Of a stretch of DNA of 64,000 bases, positions 43,787-55,954 are shown piece by piece (the stretch's first letter is position 1; every line of letters starts with the position of its first letter). The position numbers and the translations under genes were made by a program. The stretch lies in NCBI RefSeq assembly GCF_022965805.1, contig NW_027331262.1, positions 124,001 through 188,000 on the forward strand. Reading direction: 5' to 3'. Source of the stretch: Primulina eburnea. Its lineage: Eukaryota > Streptophyta > Magnoliopsida > Lamiales > Gesneriaceae. The notes under the pieces were generated by a model that saw only the letters and a list, made by a program, of their open reading frames with translations, did not search any database and had not been told where the DNA came from.

Positions 43787-46400
43787 ATTGCGAATCAAAC
43801 TCCTGCTTATATGCTGAATGCAATGGCTATCAACTTCGGATCCATTCGATCTTTCGGCGACGCTGATGTCAAGACCGTCTTTCAAAAACTCGAAACTGCT
43901 GGGTTAAGGACATTCTTGGGACAATCATCACAAGAGATCTACCCCAAAGAACTTCAGGAACTCTACTCTAACGGTATGATCAATTCTGATGGAAACATGA
44001 CTTCTACTATCAATGGTCAGTTGCTGACCATCTCTGAAGATTCCTTTGGAGAAATATTTTCTTTACCATCTGATTGAATAGCACACTTATCTGATGTTAA
44101 AGCATCTGACATTGAAAAAATGCAAACCTCACTTTCTGCTGATGGACGGAAAATTAAAGTTTCCGATCCAAGGAAGGAACTGAAGCACGAAGTTCAGTTA
44201 CTTGCTGATATAGTCGCCAAAGGGATTTTGGCGAAAGCTGGATCTTTTGCTGCACTTACATTGGAAAAATTTCATGCCATTTTTATCATTATGGCTGAAC
44301 GTAAACTCAACTGAAAGCATCTTATATTCAATATTTTAAAGAATATGTTTCTATCATCCAAACAGTCCAAAGGCTTTGCAGTGCAACTGAGCTATCTGCT
44401 GAAAGTGAAGGGGTTAGTGGCAGATGATTCGGAAAAATCATCCAAATTCAAAGTCTTCAATGCAAAGAATACTATGCCACCCAAGGCTAAGTTAGATATC
44501 TCTCCTGATCAGTTCATAAAAATCAAGAAAGAAATTGGGACGCAACAGGATGATTCCAAATTAGTTAAAAAGGAAAGACATTAGCTCAACTAAAGACAAC
44601 AAAAAGAAAACTGATTATCAGTGAATCTGATTCTGAGAAGACGCCCTCCCCAAAGATCGCCAAGAAACCAAGAACCCAGAGGATTAAACCAACAACCACA
44701 ATAGAATCTATTCTTACTGAAAGACTGAAATCTTCAACTGCCCAACAGCCTCTCAAAGCAGTCCCTCTCAAATCATCCCACCAGAAATCTCAGCTGAGGA
44801 AACAGTTAGAATCAAGGCTCCTCTAATCCAAATTAATCGTCCTACCATTCTAGCACCTGCCAGACCCAAAGGAATAAAGATTATGGAACTGGTAGATACT
44901 ACTCGAACTGGATTGGAAATTCCACACATCTTGAGTACTGAAAAAGGCAAAGGCAAATTGATTGAAGATCCCAGGCCATCCAATTCAATTCAAACTCATC
45001 TTGACCTTGTTTGGGAACATGTTAATAATTTTGCAGCATCAAAACTTAAAATCTATGATGCCTGGACCGCCTACAGAACTCAAATTTTTGCCAAGCAGTT
45101 GAGAAAGAAATCCCAGCTGAACAAATTTTTAAAATTGGAAGCAGTTGTCCTCAAAATAGTCAAAGCTGCTACAATTGTTCAGGCTCTGGAGAGGAAGACA
45201 TATTTTTTTGATCAAATTCGAGCTAAGAAGCTTTCTCTACTGATTGAGAAATTAAAGGCGAATTACATTCCCACCAATCCAACTGCCTATAAGGATAGAG
45301 CTGCGATCACTAAGTTAGATACAGATCTTACTAGCCTGCAAGCTCAAATCAAGGTGTTGGAAATGGATCAGGAGTTGGTTTTTCCTGAGCAAGCCTCTGA
45401 AGAAGAAAAAGAAGAAGAAGAATCCTCTTTTCTGCTAAAAGAGCAACCCTCAGCACAAACAAATGTTACAACTGAAGAAACAGTTCAGGATGTGTCACAA
45501 TCATCTACAGTGGAACATCAACTATACTCTGAAGCCGAATTGACATTTGCAAACATTGATGACATCATTCAGGCTGTAGCTCTGGAAGCTCAGATAGCAG
45601 AAAAACATTCTGAATCAGTTGCTCCTCCAACTGAACAACCAGAACAAGAAGTTCAGATACCATCTGAAGAAATAGTTGAACCACTTGCTGCTGAAGAGCC
45701 AGTCCCAGATTCAATGCAAGAACAACAAGAGGCACCAGTGGAAACTGACCAAGCGTTGTCTGTTGATCAAAATCCACTTTCAACATCTCAAATTCACGAA
45801 GAAATTGCTGCAACAAACATTCCAGCTCAAACTGTTACTGAACCAATGGAAACTGACCAAGCATTAGTCCGTGTTGATCAAACCTCGAAGGAATCAAGAA
45901 CTTCTCATCCAACACCTCCTCCCTTATCAGAAATGGATTTTGTTCTTGAAGAAATCCAGAATATGCAACACAACATGCAGCAGATGCTTACTGAAATAAA
46001 GAAAATTCAATCCACACAATTCTCTCACATTGTCAAACTAGACTCTTCAATTGAATATGACTCTGCAAAGCTGAAAGCTATTCAAGCAAACATGGAGTTT
46101 CTTACTCGAACTATGCTTGAATTGAAGAATATCATAGGTCTAGCTCAAAGTCTACATACAACTCAAGATATAATCAGTAAAAGAGTTGAGCGATTGGAAA
46201 CCTCTTTCTCTAATAAAATGGAATTGCTGCAGACTTGTTTACAAACTGCTGTCTCAAGTATCTCCGCCGATGTCAAGATTCTTTCCACTGATGTTCGAAA
46301 ATTATCTGAGAAGATGGATTTGTTTGACAAAAAAAGGGAAGAAATCAAAGAGCATCTTGAGAAACAGTTAGAAGAAATCATCGTGTTAAAAAGTAGTTAA
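43787..46400 (+). pseudogene. SIRE-like accessory ORF, broken copy
   Basis: Homologous along its length to the intact ORF at 308-2941 (shared GLRTFLGQSSQ, AKAGSFAALTLEKF and SSKQSKGFAVQ). The start codon is ATT (43787-43789). Stops occur at about 44075 and 44312 (TGA in place of Trp), and shifts lie around 44570-44880. The last 505 codons (44883-46400) are open and include the acidic, Gln-rich region and the C-terminal coiled coil. Antisense ORFs 1 and 2 lie upstream on the other strand. Confidence 0.88.
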
Positions 46401-46521
46401 TCAGATTATTAGATTCAGATGTTATTTCAAGATATCTATTAGTTCAAGAAATTTAATCTCTTATTTTATCTACAATGAGTTCAGACGTTCAGTTATTATT
46501 TACCAAGTTTTGTCAAACACC

Positions 46522-46535
46522 ATAAAGAGGGAAAT
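46522..46535 (+). other. Polypurine tract of the split SIRE-like element
   Basis: ATAAAGAGGGAAAT directly before the LTR start TGTTGG. Confidence 0.75.
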
Positions 46536-47519
46536 TGTTGGAAACTAAATTCTGGAGTTTGACAAAATATGAACCAACTGAAAATACGAACCAACTGATC
46601 AAGCAAAACTGAACTCAGCAACTAAATCTACGCGCAAGCACATTCAACAATTGAACTTGATAACTAAAATCAGCTGATTGATCAGTTGGAAATTGATCAG
46701 TTGATATATTCAGCAGTATGCTAAGCACCCTTCAACTGAACATGTCTCGGGAAAATCAATCGTCAAGAGACATAGAAGATTGCAACGCCGCACTTCAATC
46801 AATACAGCTTAGAACAACGCATTTCGGCGAAAGCAATTAAGACGCTGCATCACAATAAATGAAGCAAACAATGTCCAAGGAATAATCAAGTAGAGATAAA
46901 CGAATACAAAGATTCAAATTCATTTCAAGTTACCGTTGGAGAAAAGAAGCCTATAAATATGACAGAATAACAACTGAAGAAAACGTAGAAGTGAACAACT
47001 CGATTAACAAGCTTACTGTCACTCTGTCAACATCTTAGCTCACTATTGCTTGATTTATTCGTAGCAGTCAAGGCTACAATTTGAGCTCATTAGCAAGTTG
47101 TACATCGTTGAAATTTGATATTGCTAAGATCAGTTACGCACTGAGAACATTCTGTTAAACTAAGAGTTTCAGTTTTTGGCAGTGTTAAGTCCAAACTGAA
47201 GTGGGTCAGTACAATTCTTGTATTTGATTAAAGTCTTTTAGTGGATATCCTATCCTTGAGATAGAAGGGGTGATGTAGGAGTAATTGAAATCTCCGAACA
47301 TCCAGAAACAACCCTTGCGTATTTTTATTTTTGTATTCTATCTTTCAGTTAGTTACTTTTCGCAACTGATTCAGTTTAACTGATTGACATTGACCAACAA
47401 GATTCCGAGAATCAGTTTGTCACCAAACTGAACTCAAAATTCGAAAAGATTAGTTTTAATTGTGAGTGTTTATTCAACCCCCCTTTTAAACACTCTTGAT
47501 ACGTTAATCGATCATATCA
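46536..47519 (+). repeat. 3' LTR of the split SIRE-like element
   Basis: 984 bp, TGTTGGAAAC to CATATCA, followed by the target duplication ATAAA (47520-47524). TATA box at 46952-46959. Its end has drifted (CATATCA for CCTATCA). Confidence 0.92.
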
Positions 47520-47754
47520 ATAAATCTAAAAACACTTACCATATTACTATGATATCATAATTCTTGATCTCAACTAACACTTGAAAGTTTACTAAAATTT
47601 AAAGGAAAAAAATTTACATTAAATCCAAATTAAAATCGTGTAAAAAAAATTTATCATCGTGAAGTGGTAAAATTGTGTAAAAGAGAAAAATTTGAAGTGT
47701 TGTGGAGTGGTGTGAGAAAAGGGATCGTCAGTAGATGTATTTATAGAATATGTG

Positions 47755-48080
47755 GCGACGGTTTATCTCTGACCGTCGCCATTTATGTCGGTATTTTCAA
47801 AATTTAAATTATGCGACGGTTTACGTCTGATCGTCGCTAGATTTAGCGACGGTATAACTATAAACCGTCGCTAATCGAATACATGCGACGGTTTGACATC
47901 GCCGTCGCTAAATGTAGAGACGGTTTGGTAACAGCGTCGCTAAATTTAGCGACGGTTTGATAAAACGGTCGCTAAATAAAGCGACGGGTGTCAGTAAAAT
48001 CGTCGCCTTGTAAATAGCACGACGGTTATGATTAACCGTCGCAACTATTAGCGACGATTTTTGACAAACTGTCGCTAAAT
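47755..48080. repeat. CACTA subterminal GCGACGG repeats, right
   Basis: A dozen or more GCGACGGTTT copies and complements, mirror to 18571-18775. The remaining 380 bp to the terminus include further inverted copies of a GCGGTTT motif. Confidence 0.8.
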
Positions 48081-48460
48081 ATTTCCTAAATGAGGATATT
48101 AAAAAGAGCCATGTACAACGGTTTATAAATATATTTCATATGTGTAATTTTCAAATCAAACCTAAAAAACAGAGCTATAAGGGCGGTCCACAACATCGGT
48201 TTTGTGAAACCACTGTTAATAATATTCCATTAGAGTAGTTTCCAGAATAGTTCTAATAATTAAATCAATAGGAGCAATTTATAACAGCGGTTGATACAAA
48301 TCGGTACTAAAAATTGCGCTACTAAAGCCGTTATACGACCACTCCTAAAAGTAAGGAAATAGAAACGGTTTAAGTAAAGGCGCTTTTGTTGTTCAGTTTG
48401 CACGAGCGGTTTCAGAAGTGCTCCTCAAAAACCGCTTCTAGAAACACTTTTTTTGTAGTG

Positions 48461-49070
48461 TCTTCATATTTTCTTCCAGGTCTAAGGTAAGTGGACTTTT
48501 TTTAAAAGTATAATTTTGTTTTTCGAAAATTACGGTCGAGTGCAAATCTTTTTTCTACCCATTCTCGATATGATTATTGTAAGTTATATGTTTTGGCACT
48601 ATAAAGACTCAACTTGATATGAGTGAGAATCTCAATATGAGATATGTTTATGGTCCTTAACAGTGAGATTGTAACTGTTAAACGGACTCGTCTCCTTAGA
48701 GAAGTAAAAATTAGGGACTCGTATCTGTAAACCATGTAAAGTAGAGGAATCTCAGTGCTTTGACCAAAATTATGCTTGTGGTTATGATGATGACATGTTA
48801 TGATAATCATGTTATACATTATATGATATGTGGTTCTTGAAATTCATATGTATTTGATATGTATGTGTTCGAATGACCCCCGCTTATTGAGTGACGACCA
48901 TATCATTACCCCTTACTCTACTCTCCCCAGATAAGTCAGAATAAGAAATAGAGCAAGAAGAATCAGACACTAGTTTTTGTGATTGTAGTGGACACATGAA
49001 GAAGTTTATGATTTAACAACTTATCGGATTTATTCAAGAAATTGACTAATTTCAAATATCGTCAAAATAT
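48461..49070 (+). repeat. LTR-like sequence right of the CACTA element
   Basis: Words such as GACCCCCGCTTATTGAGTGA (48875 onward), then ACCCCTTACTC and a CCCCAGATAAGT recall the 3' parts of plant Gypsy LTRs. It may be the continuation of 17811-18327, split by the CACTA insertion. No partner copy in the window. Confidence 0.35.
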
Positions 49071-50264
49071 GAAATTTGTACCTCAAATTGAAGACCTCGT
49101 GTCAACGATCCCAAAACTGAAGTCGATGTGTCAGTTGGATAAACCAATCAATCGCAAGATCGAAAAGAAAAAATCTAAACTATATTTTCTCTTCTCTGTC
49201 TCGTAACTCTACGATCTATCGTTTGAGTTCGGTCAATTAAATTTTTAAAATTTTTTTATATTATATTTAATATATTATAATATATCATATTTAACATTTT
49301 CAACACTGATATATTCATTTGGACCAGTCAAACGATCAAAATTTTCAAAACTCAAAACTTCTATATCTTTTAGTTTTCTACATCATCTCGAAATTTCAAA
49401 TCATTTAGACTTCTTATAACTAAATATGTCATATTTAATTATTTTAATATTGTTAATTATTTAGTAATATGATATTACTAAATCTAAAATATTATGATAT
49501 TTATTTAAGGTATTACATGTTATTTATAGATTTTTTTTAATATATTCTACATGATCACTTTAAATTTAAAAAAATTGATTGAACCGATGAACTTTTGCAT
49601 AGGGTAATAATAATGACAATAATAAATGTCTTTTTAGTATTTTTTTATTCTTTAGTTAATATTAGTGTCATATACTACAATAATATTATAAACTAATTAT
49701 TAAATGTTCTCTCTAATGAATGTTGATGAAAGAAATAACTAATAAATATCACTTAATCATCTAAATTCATTAATTTATTTACATGTTAAATATTATTAAT
49801 TAATATTATAATTAACTAACTTTTGTTTACATAATCATTAATTCATCATCAACATCTACATTTTATTATTTACAGCCAAAAAACAAAATAATTTTATTTG
49901 ATATAAAATATGCGACTAATAATTTTTTATAAATATTTGTTATATCCTGATTGTATTGATTGCCAGATGACTGAAAATACGAATAATGTGTTGAGTTATT
50001 TCCTAACTTTCACATAAATTTACTCGACTAATCGTTCAGAACAGGAATAATTTCATCGATTTCTAATCCAACCAAGAAACACCTTTTGAGTTGTCCCAAA
50101 ACAATATTAAAAAGTGGTGTCAAAACGAGCCTTTTTAATTTTCAAAATATTAAATCTGATGGAAAATTTGATAGTTACAAAACTAGAACCAACCTGTTAA
50201 CCGAGACCAGTGGTATAAATTTCCGTTGGTACAAAAACCAATTAGTGCGGCTGCAATCAAGAAC
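49071..50264. other. AT-rich DNA without recognised genes
   Basis: No coding potential or recognised repeat. Long AT-rich stretches at about 49230-49950. Confidence 0.5.
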
Positions 50265-50269
50265 AAAAC

Positions 50270-50838
50270 CGATGGGTTTGGCCCAACTTTCCTCCAACCC
50301 ATTATTGTAGCCCAAGCCCTTCCACCCTTATTGTTTTTCACGTTTGGGCTGCAGAGCTTAACAAAACCTCTCTTCACTTTATTTAACTGGCCGCCTTAGA
50401 ACGTTTCTTTAACAACATATTGTGAGCAGCCGATTTGAGAGAAGAGAGAGCATGAGACTTGACAGGAAAAAGGTTGCTTCGTGTGCGTCCTCCTTCGGTG
50501 ACTGAGTGTCTTCAGTGTTCTCTTTGCTTTGTGCTATTCTGTGTGTTTCTCTCTCTTTCTGTCACGAGATAAATCTGTGTGTGTGTGTGTGCAACCTGCT
50601 GGCCGTGTTAGAAAGTGAGGAAGAAAGAGCGTGAGTTGAGGGCATTAATCAGTTTTCTTTTGGGAAACCTTTTGTGGTCTTCGACTTGGTTTACTACGTA
50701 TTGGAGAGGCCAAAATCAGTTCTTCTGATCCCCGTTTTATCCTAACATATCATATTGTATTGTTTATATTTGTGGTGAAAGTTTCAGGTTGTCCAGCCAG
50801 ATAAAGGAAGTTACAGCATCAATGATGGGCACAGAATA
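50270..50838 (+). repeat. 5' LTR of the Tnt1-like element
   Basis: About 569 bp, matching 55385-55949 with scattered changes and a longer GT repeat. Contains GGTTGCTTCGTGTGCGTCCT. The first two positions differ from the 3' LTR. Confidence 0.82.
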
Positions 50839-50839
50839 G

Positions 50840-50851
50840 TGGTATCAGAGC
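50840..50851 (+). other. Primer binding site, tRNA-Met type
   Basis: TGGTATCAGAGC one base after the LTR end. Confidence 0.88.
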
Positions 50852-51141
50852 CATTGGTTGCTGTCGCCGTCGGTTAGTCGGAATCTGAAACTCTTACTTA
50901 GGGTTTTGCTCTGGTATATTGGTTGGAACCTCTTTTTACTGTTTTTTGTAGCGTAACCGCTTGCCGCGGATTTATGTGCTGGGATTTGCTGCTGGTAATA
51001 CTTTAGGTTTTATGTGCTTGTTGTGTTTCAATTTCCGTGGCTAAAAGTTACTTCCGCTGTGTTCGCTTTGATCTTGTGTAATTTAAATTTTTTCTGTGTG
51101 AAAATTTGTTGTTTTTGATTATCTATTGAGGTTTTTTGAAA

Positions 51142-54100
51142 ATGGCTATGACTGGATATCATCTCGAACCTTTTAACGAAAAACAGATTTTTCAATATGA
51201 TCACAGCAGAAAATGAAAGGTATTTTGGTACAACAAAGAGTTTTCAAAGCGATAGACTTGTCATATTCTACTGCTGAAACTCCTGAAAAAAAGGGTGAAA
51301 TGGATGAGTTTGCTTATTCGTCTATAATTTTGAACTTGTCTGACTCTGTGTCAAGAAAAGTTGGTAAACTGAAATCGGCTAAGGAACTTTGGGAAAAATT
51401 AGAAGAACATTATACTGAAACCTCGTTGCCCAGTAAATTGTTTTTGCTTGAGAAATTTTTCCGGTTCAAACTTGATTTAAACAAGGACATTGATGAAAAC
51501 CTTGATGTGTTTACCAAATTAGTCAAGATATTAAGCAAACAGGAGATAAGAATATTGATGATTACACTCCTATTGTTTTTTTAAATATCATACCTGATTC
51601 TTACAGTGATGTTAAATCTGCTATTAAGTATGGTAGAGATCAGGTAAGTTTAGAAACTGTTGTGAACGGCCTGAAAAGCAAAGAGATAGATTTAAAAACC
51701 AATAAGGGTGGTAATAATTCTAGTGAGGTTATGTTTGTTAGAGGAAGGTCTCAACATAGATTTCAAAATCAAAAACCTTCAAACAACCATAACCAAGCGT
51801 TCGTTAAAAGTAAAGATAAGAGTAAATCAAGGTCTAAGTCGAAGCCCAAGAATAGAAAATGCTATAATTGTGGTGAAACTGGTCATTACATTAAAGAGTG
51901 TTCTAGGCCTAAGCAAAACCAAAACCAAAACCAAAACTTTAAAAATCAGCATGATGACCATGCAAATATGGCTTCTGGTAGTGAAAACATGGGTGATATT
52001 TTTATGGTGACTAAAGTATGTGATGTGTCTGTGGTGAATTCTGTGCATTCAAGTTCTTTGTGTGAGAATGAATGGCTAGTTGATTCTGCGTACACTTTCA
52101 CATGTCCCCGTTTAAAAATCTGTTTTCTAGTTATAAAGAAGTGAAGCATGGCTCTGTTTCCATGGCAAATGAAAAATTGTGTCAAGTTGCTGGTCTTGGT
52201 GATGTATCAGTGTAATTTGATTCTTGTTATGTGTTAACTTTGAAAGATGTGAGGCATGTTCCCGATTTATGTCATAATTTGATTTCCTGTGCCGCATTGG
52301 AAGATGATGGTTTACAGGGTAGATGGGGAAATGAGGTTATGAAAATTATGAAAGGGTCTTTAGTGGTTTTCAAAGCTGCCAAAAAGATAAACTTGTATGT
52401 TTGTCATGCTGAATCTGAACCTTGTATGCAAAATTCTATGAATGTTGTCTTAAGTGACAAAACTGATTTGTGGCACAAAAGATTAGGTCACATGAGTTCT
52501 AAAGGCCTTGAAATTTTGCACGAAGATGGTTATTTTGGTAGTGATAAATTGTCTTGTATGCCATTTTGTGATTCTTGTGTTCTGGGTAAATAGTCCAGAG
52601 TTAAGTTTCCAAATTCCCCTATTCCCAAACACTCTGTCACTTCTGAAATACTTGAGTATTTGCATGCTGATGTGTGGGGTCCTGCTAGTGTGTCAACGCA
52701 TGGTGGAAATAAGTATTTTTTATCTGTTATTGATGATTTTTCAAGAAAAATTTGGCTGTTTTTAATGAAAAACAAATATGATATGTTTGAGAAGTTTAAA
52801 AACCGAAAAAAACTTGATTGAAAATTAAAAAAAAAGTAAGAAAGTTAAAATTCTAAGAACTGATAATGGTTTTGAATTTTGTAATCGATTGTTTGACAAT
52901 TTGTGTGTTGAATCTGGTATTCAAAGACATAGGACAGTCCCTTATACGCCTCAGCAAAATGGTGTCGCAGAACGTATGAATAGAACTTTACTTGAAAGGG
53001 TAAGGTGCAAGCTTGCAAGTTCTGGTCTTTCAAAAACGTTTTGGGGTGAAGCTGTTTGCAATGGTGCTTATTTGATAAATAGGTATCTTTATGTGCCTTT
53101 GAATGGTAAGTGTCCAGAATCTATGTGGTCTGGTACGCAAATTAATTTTTCAAACTTGAAAGTCTTTGGTTGTTCTGCTTTTGTGCATCAGAAAAATGAC
53201 AAACTTGAACCTAGGTCCATGAAATGTGTTTTGCTTGACTATTCTGATGGGGTTAAGGTTTATAGAATGTGGTTAAGAGACCAACTTGGTTTTAAAGTGA
53301 TAATCAGTAGGGATGTTGTTTTATTGAGTTTGAATTTCCCTGTTTATCTGTTCATTTACCTATTCCTGAAGTTGCCACTGCTCCAAACAAGGTGGAGCAT
53401 TTACTTGGTCCAAGTCATGATTCCAAAAATGTGAAGAATGTTCCTGATGTGAATGATTTACCTGAAAATCTGCCTGAAACTGTTTTTGATAATCAAGTTG
53501 ATACTGATGCGCATGAAGAAATTGTTGAAAATATGCCTGAAACTGATCTTAGTGATTTTAATGATTATCAATTGGCTAGGGATAGACCTAAAAGAAATAT
53601 TAGGCAGCCACAACATTTTGATGATTTTCATATGACTTCTCATGCATTTAGTGTGTTTGAGTCAACTGATAGAACCAAAGTCATATGAAGAAGCTTTAAA
53701 ATCTGAAAACTCTATGCAATGGATAAATGCGATGAATGAAGAAATTAATTCGTTGCATGTTAACAACACTTGGATTCTTGTACCTTAACTTGAAAATTGT
53801 TCTATTGTGGACTGTAAGTGGTTATTTAAGGTCAAGAATGAATGTGAATATGTCAGATTTAAAGCTAGGTTAGTGGCTAAGGACTTTACTCAAAAGGAAG
53901 GGATAGATTATACTGAAATATTTGCTCATGTCGTAAAGTTTACTACTGTGAGAATTATGCTTGCCCGTGTTGCTCAGTTTGATTGGGAGTTGAAACAATT
54001 AGATGTTAAAACTGAATTTTTATGTGGTGAACTTGACGAAATTTTTTTTATGAGGCAACCTGATGGTTTTGTTGATTCTAAGTATCCTGATCATGTTTGT

Positions 54101-55228
54101 TTGTTAAAGAAATCTTTGTATGGATTGAAGCAATCTCCTAGGCAATGGAACAAAAAGTTCGATGAATGCATGCTCTCTATGGATTTTACTAGAAGTAATT
54201 ATGATCATTGCTTGTATTTCAAACAAAATGCTAAAGTTCCTATTTTCTTGCTTATCTATGTGGATGATATGCTATTGATTAGTCCTTGTGTGAAAACTAT
54301 TGATCATGTCAAAAATTGCTTGAGTGCTAAATTTGATATGAAATTCCTAGGAGATGCAAAACGTATTCTTGGCATGAATATTTATAGGGATAGAAAACGT
54401 TATGTCATTTTGTTGAATCAAGATACTTATGTTAAGAAAGTTTTAAGTAAATTTTCCACGTCGAATGCAAAACCAGTCAATGTGCCTTTAGCTGGTCATT
54501 TTGTTCTAAGTAAAGAGCAATCTCCTAAAACTGATTTTGATGTTAAAAACATGAAGAATTTGCCATATTCAAATGCTATAGGTTCTGGCATGTATTTAAT
54601 GGTTAGCACAAGGCCTGATATTGCTTATTCTGTGAGTTGTTTGAGTCGGTATATGTCTAATCCTGGTGTTTACCATTGGCTAGCTGTCAAATGGCTTTTG
54701 AGATACCTGAATGGTTCTATGAAGCATTGTTTAAAATTTTAAAAATCTGATATTGATGTTAAATTGGTTAGCTATGTGGATTCTAATTATGCAAATGATA
54801 GGGACAATAGAAAATCAACTTCTTATGTGTTTACACTGTGTGGTGCTTGTATTAGCTGGAAATCTCAATTACAACAAATTGTTGCTCTTTCAACCACTGA
54901 ATCTGAGTATGTTGTTGTCACTGAAGCTTTAAAAGAAGCTATTTGGTTGAAAGGTCTTATTTCTGAAATTGGTTTTCTTGAAGGTGAAGTTGTAGTATTT
55001 TCTGATAGCCAGTCTGGTATACAACTGTGTAAGAATCCTGTTTTGCATGATAGAACTAAACATATTGATGTTAGATTCCACTACATTCGAGATGTGGTTG
55101 CAAAAGGCATAGCCTATCTTGAAAAAATCCCTTCTCAATTTAATCCTGCTGATATGGGAACTAAGTGTTTATCAGCTGAAAAATTTATATCTTGTATAAA
55201 AATTTTAAACTTTGATACTTCTGATTGA
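51142..55228 (+). pseudogene. Copia gag-pol, broken
   Basis: Gag starts at 51142 (MAMTGYHLEPF) and shifts near 51210. The Gag core has KELWEKLEEHY, and the zinc knuckle is CYNCGETGHYIKEC (about 51858-51900). The protease site reads LVDSA, with Ala where Gly is usual. Pre-integrase: WHKRLGHMSSKG and CDSCVLGK. Integrase: HADVWGP, SVIDDFSRKIW, TDNGFEF and NGVAERMNRT. Reverse transcriptase (53807-54742): KARLVAKDFTQKEGIDYTE, QLDVKTEFLCGEL and intact YVDDM. RNase H (54764-55228): YVDSNYAND, TESEYV and HIDVRFHYIR. Stops or shifts occur near 51575, 52215, 52594, 52820, 53690, 53788 and 54742, so it cannot make a full polyprotein. Confidence 0.9.
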
Positions 55229-55384
55229 TGTGTGTTGTTTATGTTTTGTAGTGTAGCTTACTTAGTGTTTGCTACATATTGTTACTTGTACTAACTTTGT
55301 GTTTTCTGCAAGTGGGGCAATGATGATGGATGTAGGTGACTCTCCTGACCAGTTGAACCGGTATTGGGCCAAAAGGTGGAGAAA

Positions 55385-55949
55385 TGTTGGGTTTGGCCCA
55401 ACTTTCCTCCAGCCCATTACTGTAGCCCAAGCCCTTCCACCCTTATTGTTTTTCATGTCTGGAATGTAGGACTTAACAAAACCTTTCTTCCCTTTATTTA
55501 ATTGGCCGCCTTAGAACGTTTCTTTAAACAACAGATTGTGAGCAGCCGATTTGAGAGAAGAAAGAGCCTGAGACTTGACAAGAAAAAGGTTGCTTCGTGT
55601 GCGTCCTCCTTCGGTGACTGAGTGTCTTCGGTGTTCTCTTTGCTTTGTGCTATTCTGTGTGTTTCTCTCTCGTTCTGTCACGGGATAAATCTGTGTGTGT
55701 GCAACCTGCTGGCCATGTTAGAAAGTGAGGAATAAAGAGCGTGAGTTGAGGGCATTAATCAGTTTTCTTTTGGGAAACCTTTTGTGGTCTTCGTCTTGGT
55801 TTACTGCGTATTGGAGAGGCCAAAATCACGTCGTCTGAGCCCCGTTTTATCCTAACATATCATATTTGATTTGTTTATAGTTGTGGTGAAACTTTCAGGT
55901 TGTCGAGCCAGATAGAGGAAGTTACAGGATCACTGATGGGCACATAACA
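55385..55949 (+). repeat. 3' LTR of the Tnt1-like element
   Basis: TGTTGGGTTTGG to CACATAACA, about 565 bp, directly after the polypurine tract and followed by AAAAC. Confidence 0.85.
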
Positions 55950-55954
55950 AAAAC

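Larger units (their letters stand above)
18811..47519 (+). mobile_element. SIRE-like Ty1/Copia element carrying nested insertions
   Basis: Flanked by ATAAA at 18806-18810 and 47520-47524, the expected 5-bp target duplication. Order: 5' LTR, tRNA-Met site, gag, inserted DNA (21535-about 24330), start of reverse transcriptase, nested Copia (24475-40116), more reverse transcriptase, solo LTR (40762-41444), RNase H, two antisense ORFs, accessory ORF, polypurine tract and 3' LTR. Integrase is missing. The LTRs differ at several per cent, and the 5' LTR lacks about 75 bp, so this is an old insertion. Confidence 0.92.
18328..48460. mobile_element. Non-autonomous CACTA transposon, split by a retrotransposon nest
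   Basis: Left end CACTTCAAAAAAAT; right end complement CACTACAAAAAAAGTG; both are followed inward by AGAAGCGGTTTTT. A 3-bp duplication TCT flanks it (18325-18327 and 48461-48463), the size expected for CACTA elements. Without the retrotransposon (18811-47519) the element is about 1.4 kb, with no transposase. Subterminal blocks of GCGACGGTTT repeats lie at both ends. Its left terminus carries a T in place of A (CACTT). Confidence 0.85.
50270..55949 (+). mobile_element. Decayed Ty1/Copia element, Tnt1-like
   Basis: 5.7 kb with direct LTRs, Met primer site, gag-pol in Copia order and a polypurine tract (55371-55384, AAAAGGTGGAGAAA). Target duplication AAAAC at 50265-50269 and 55950-55954, if the left LTR start has drifted to CGATGGG from TGTTGGG. 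The lineage is judged from protein style only. Confidence 0.85.
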
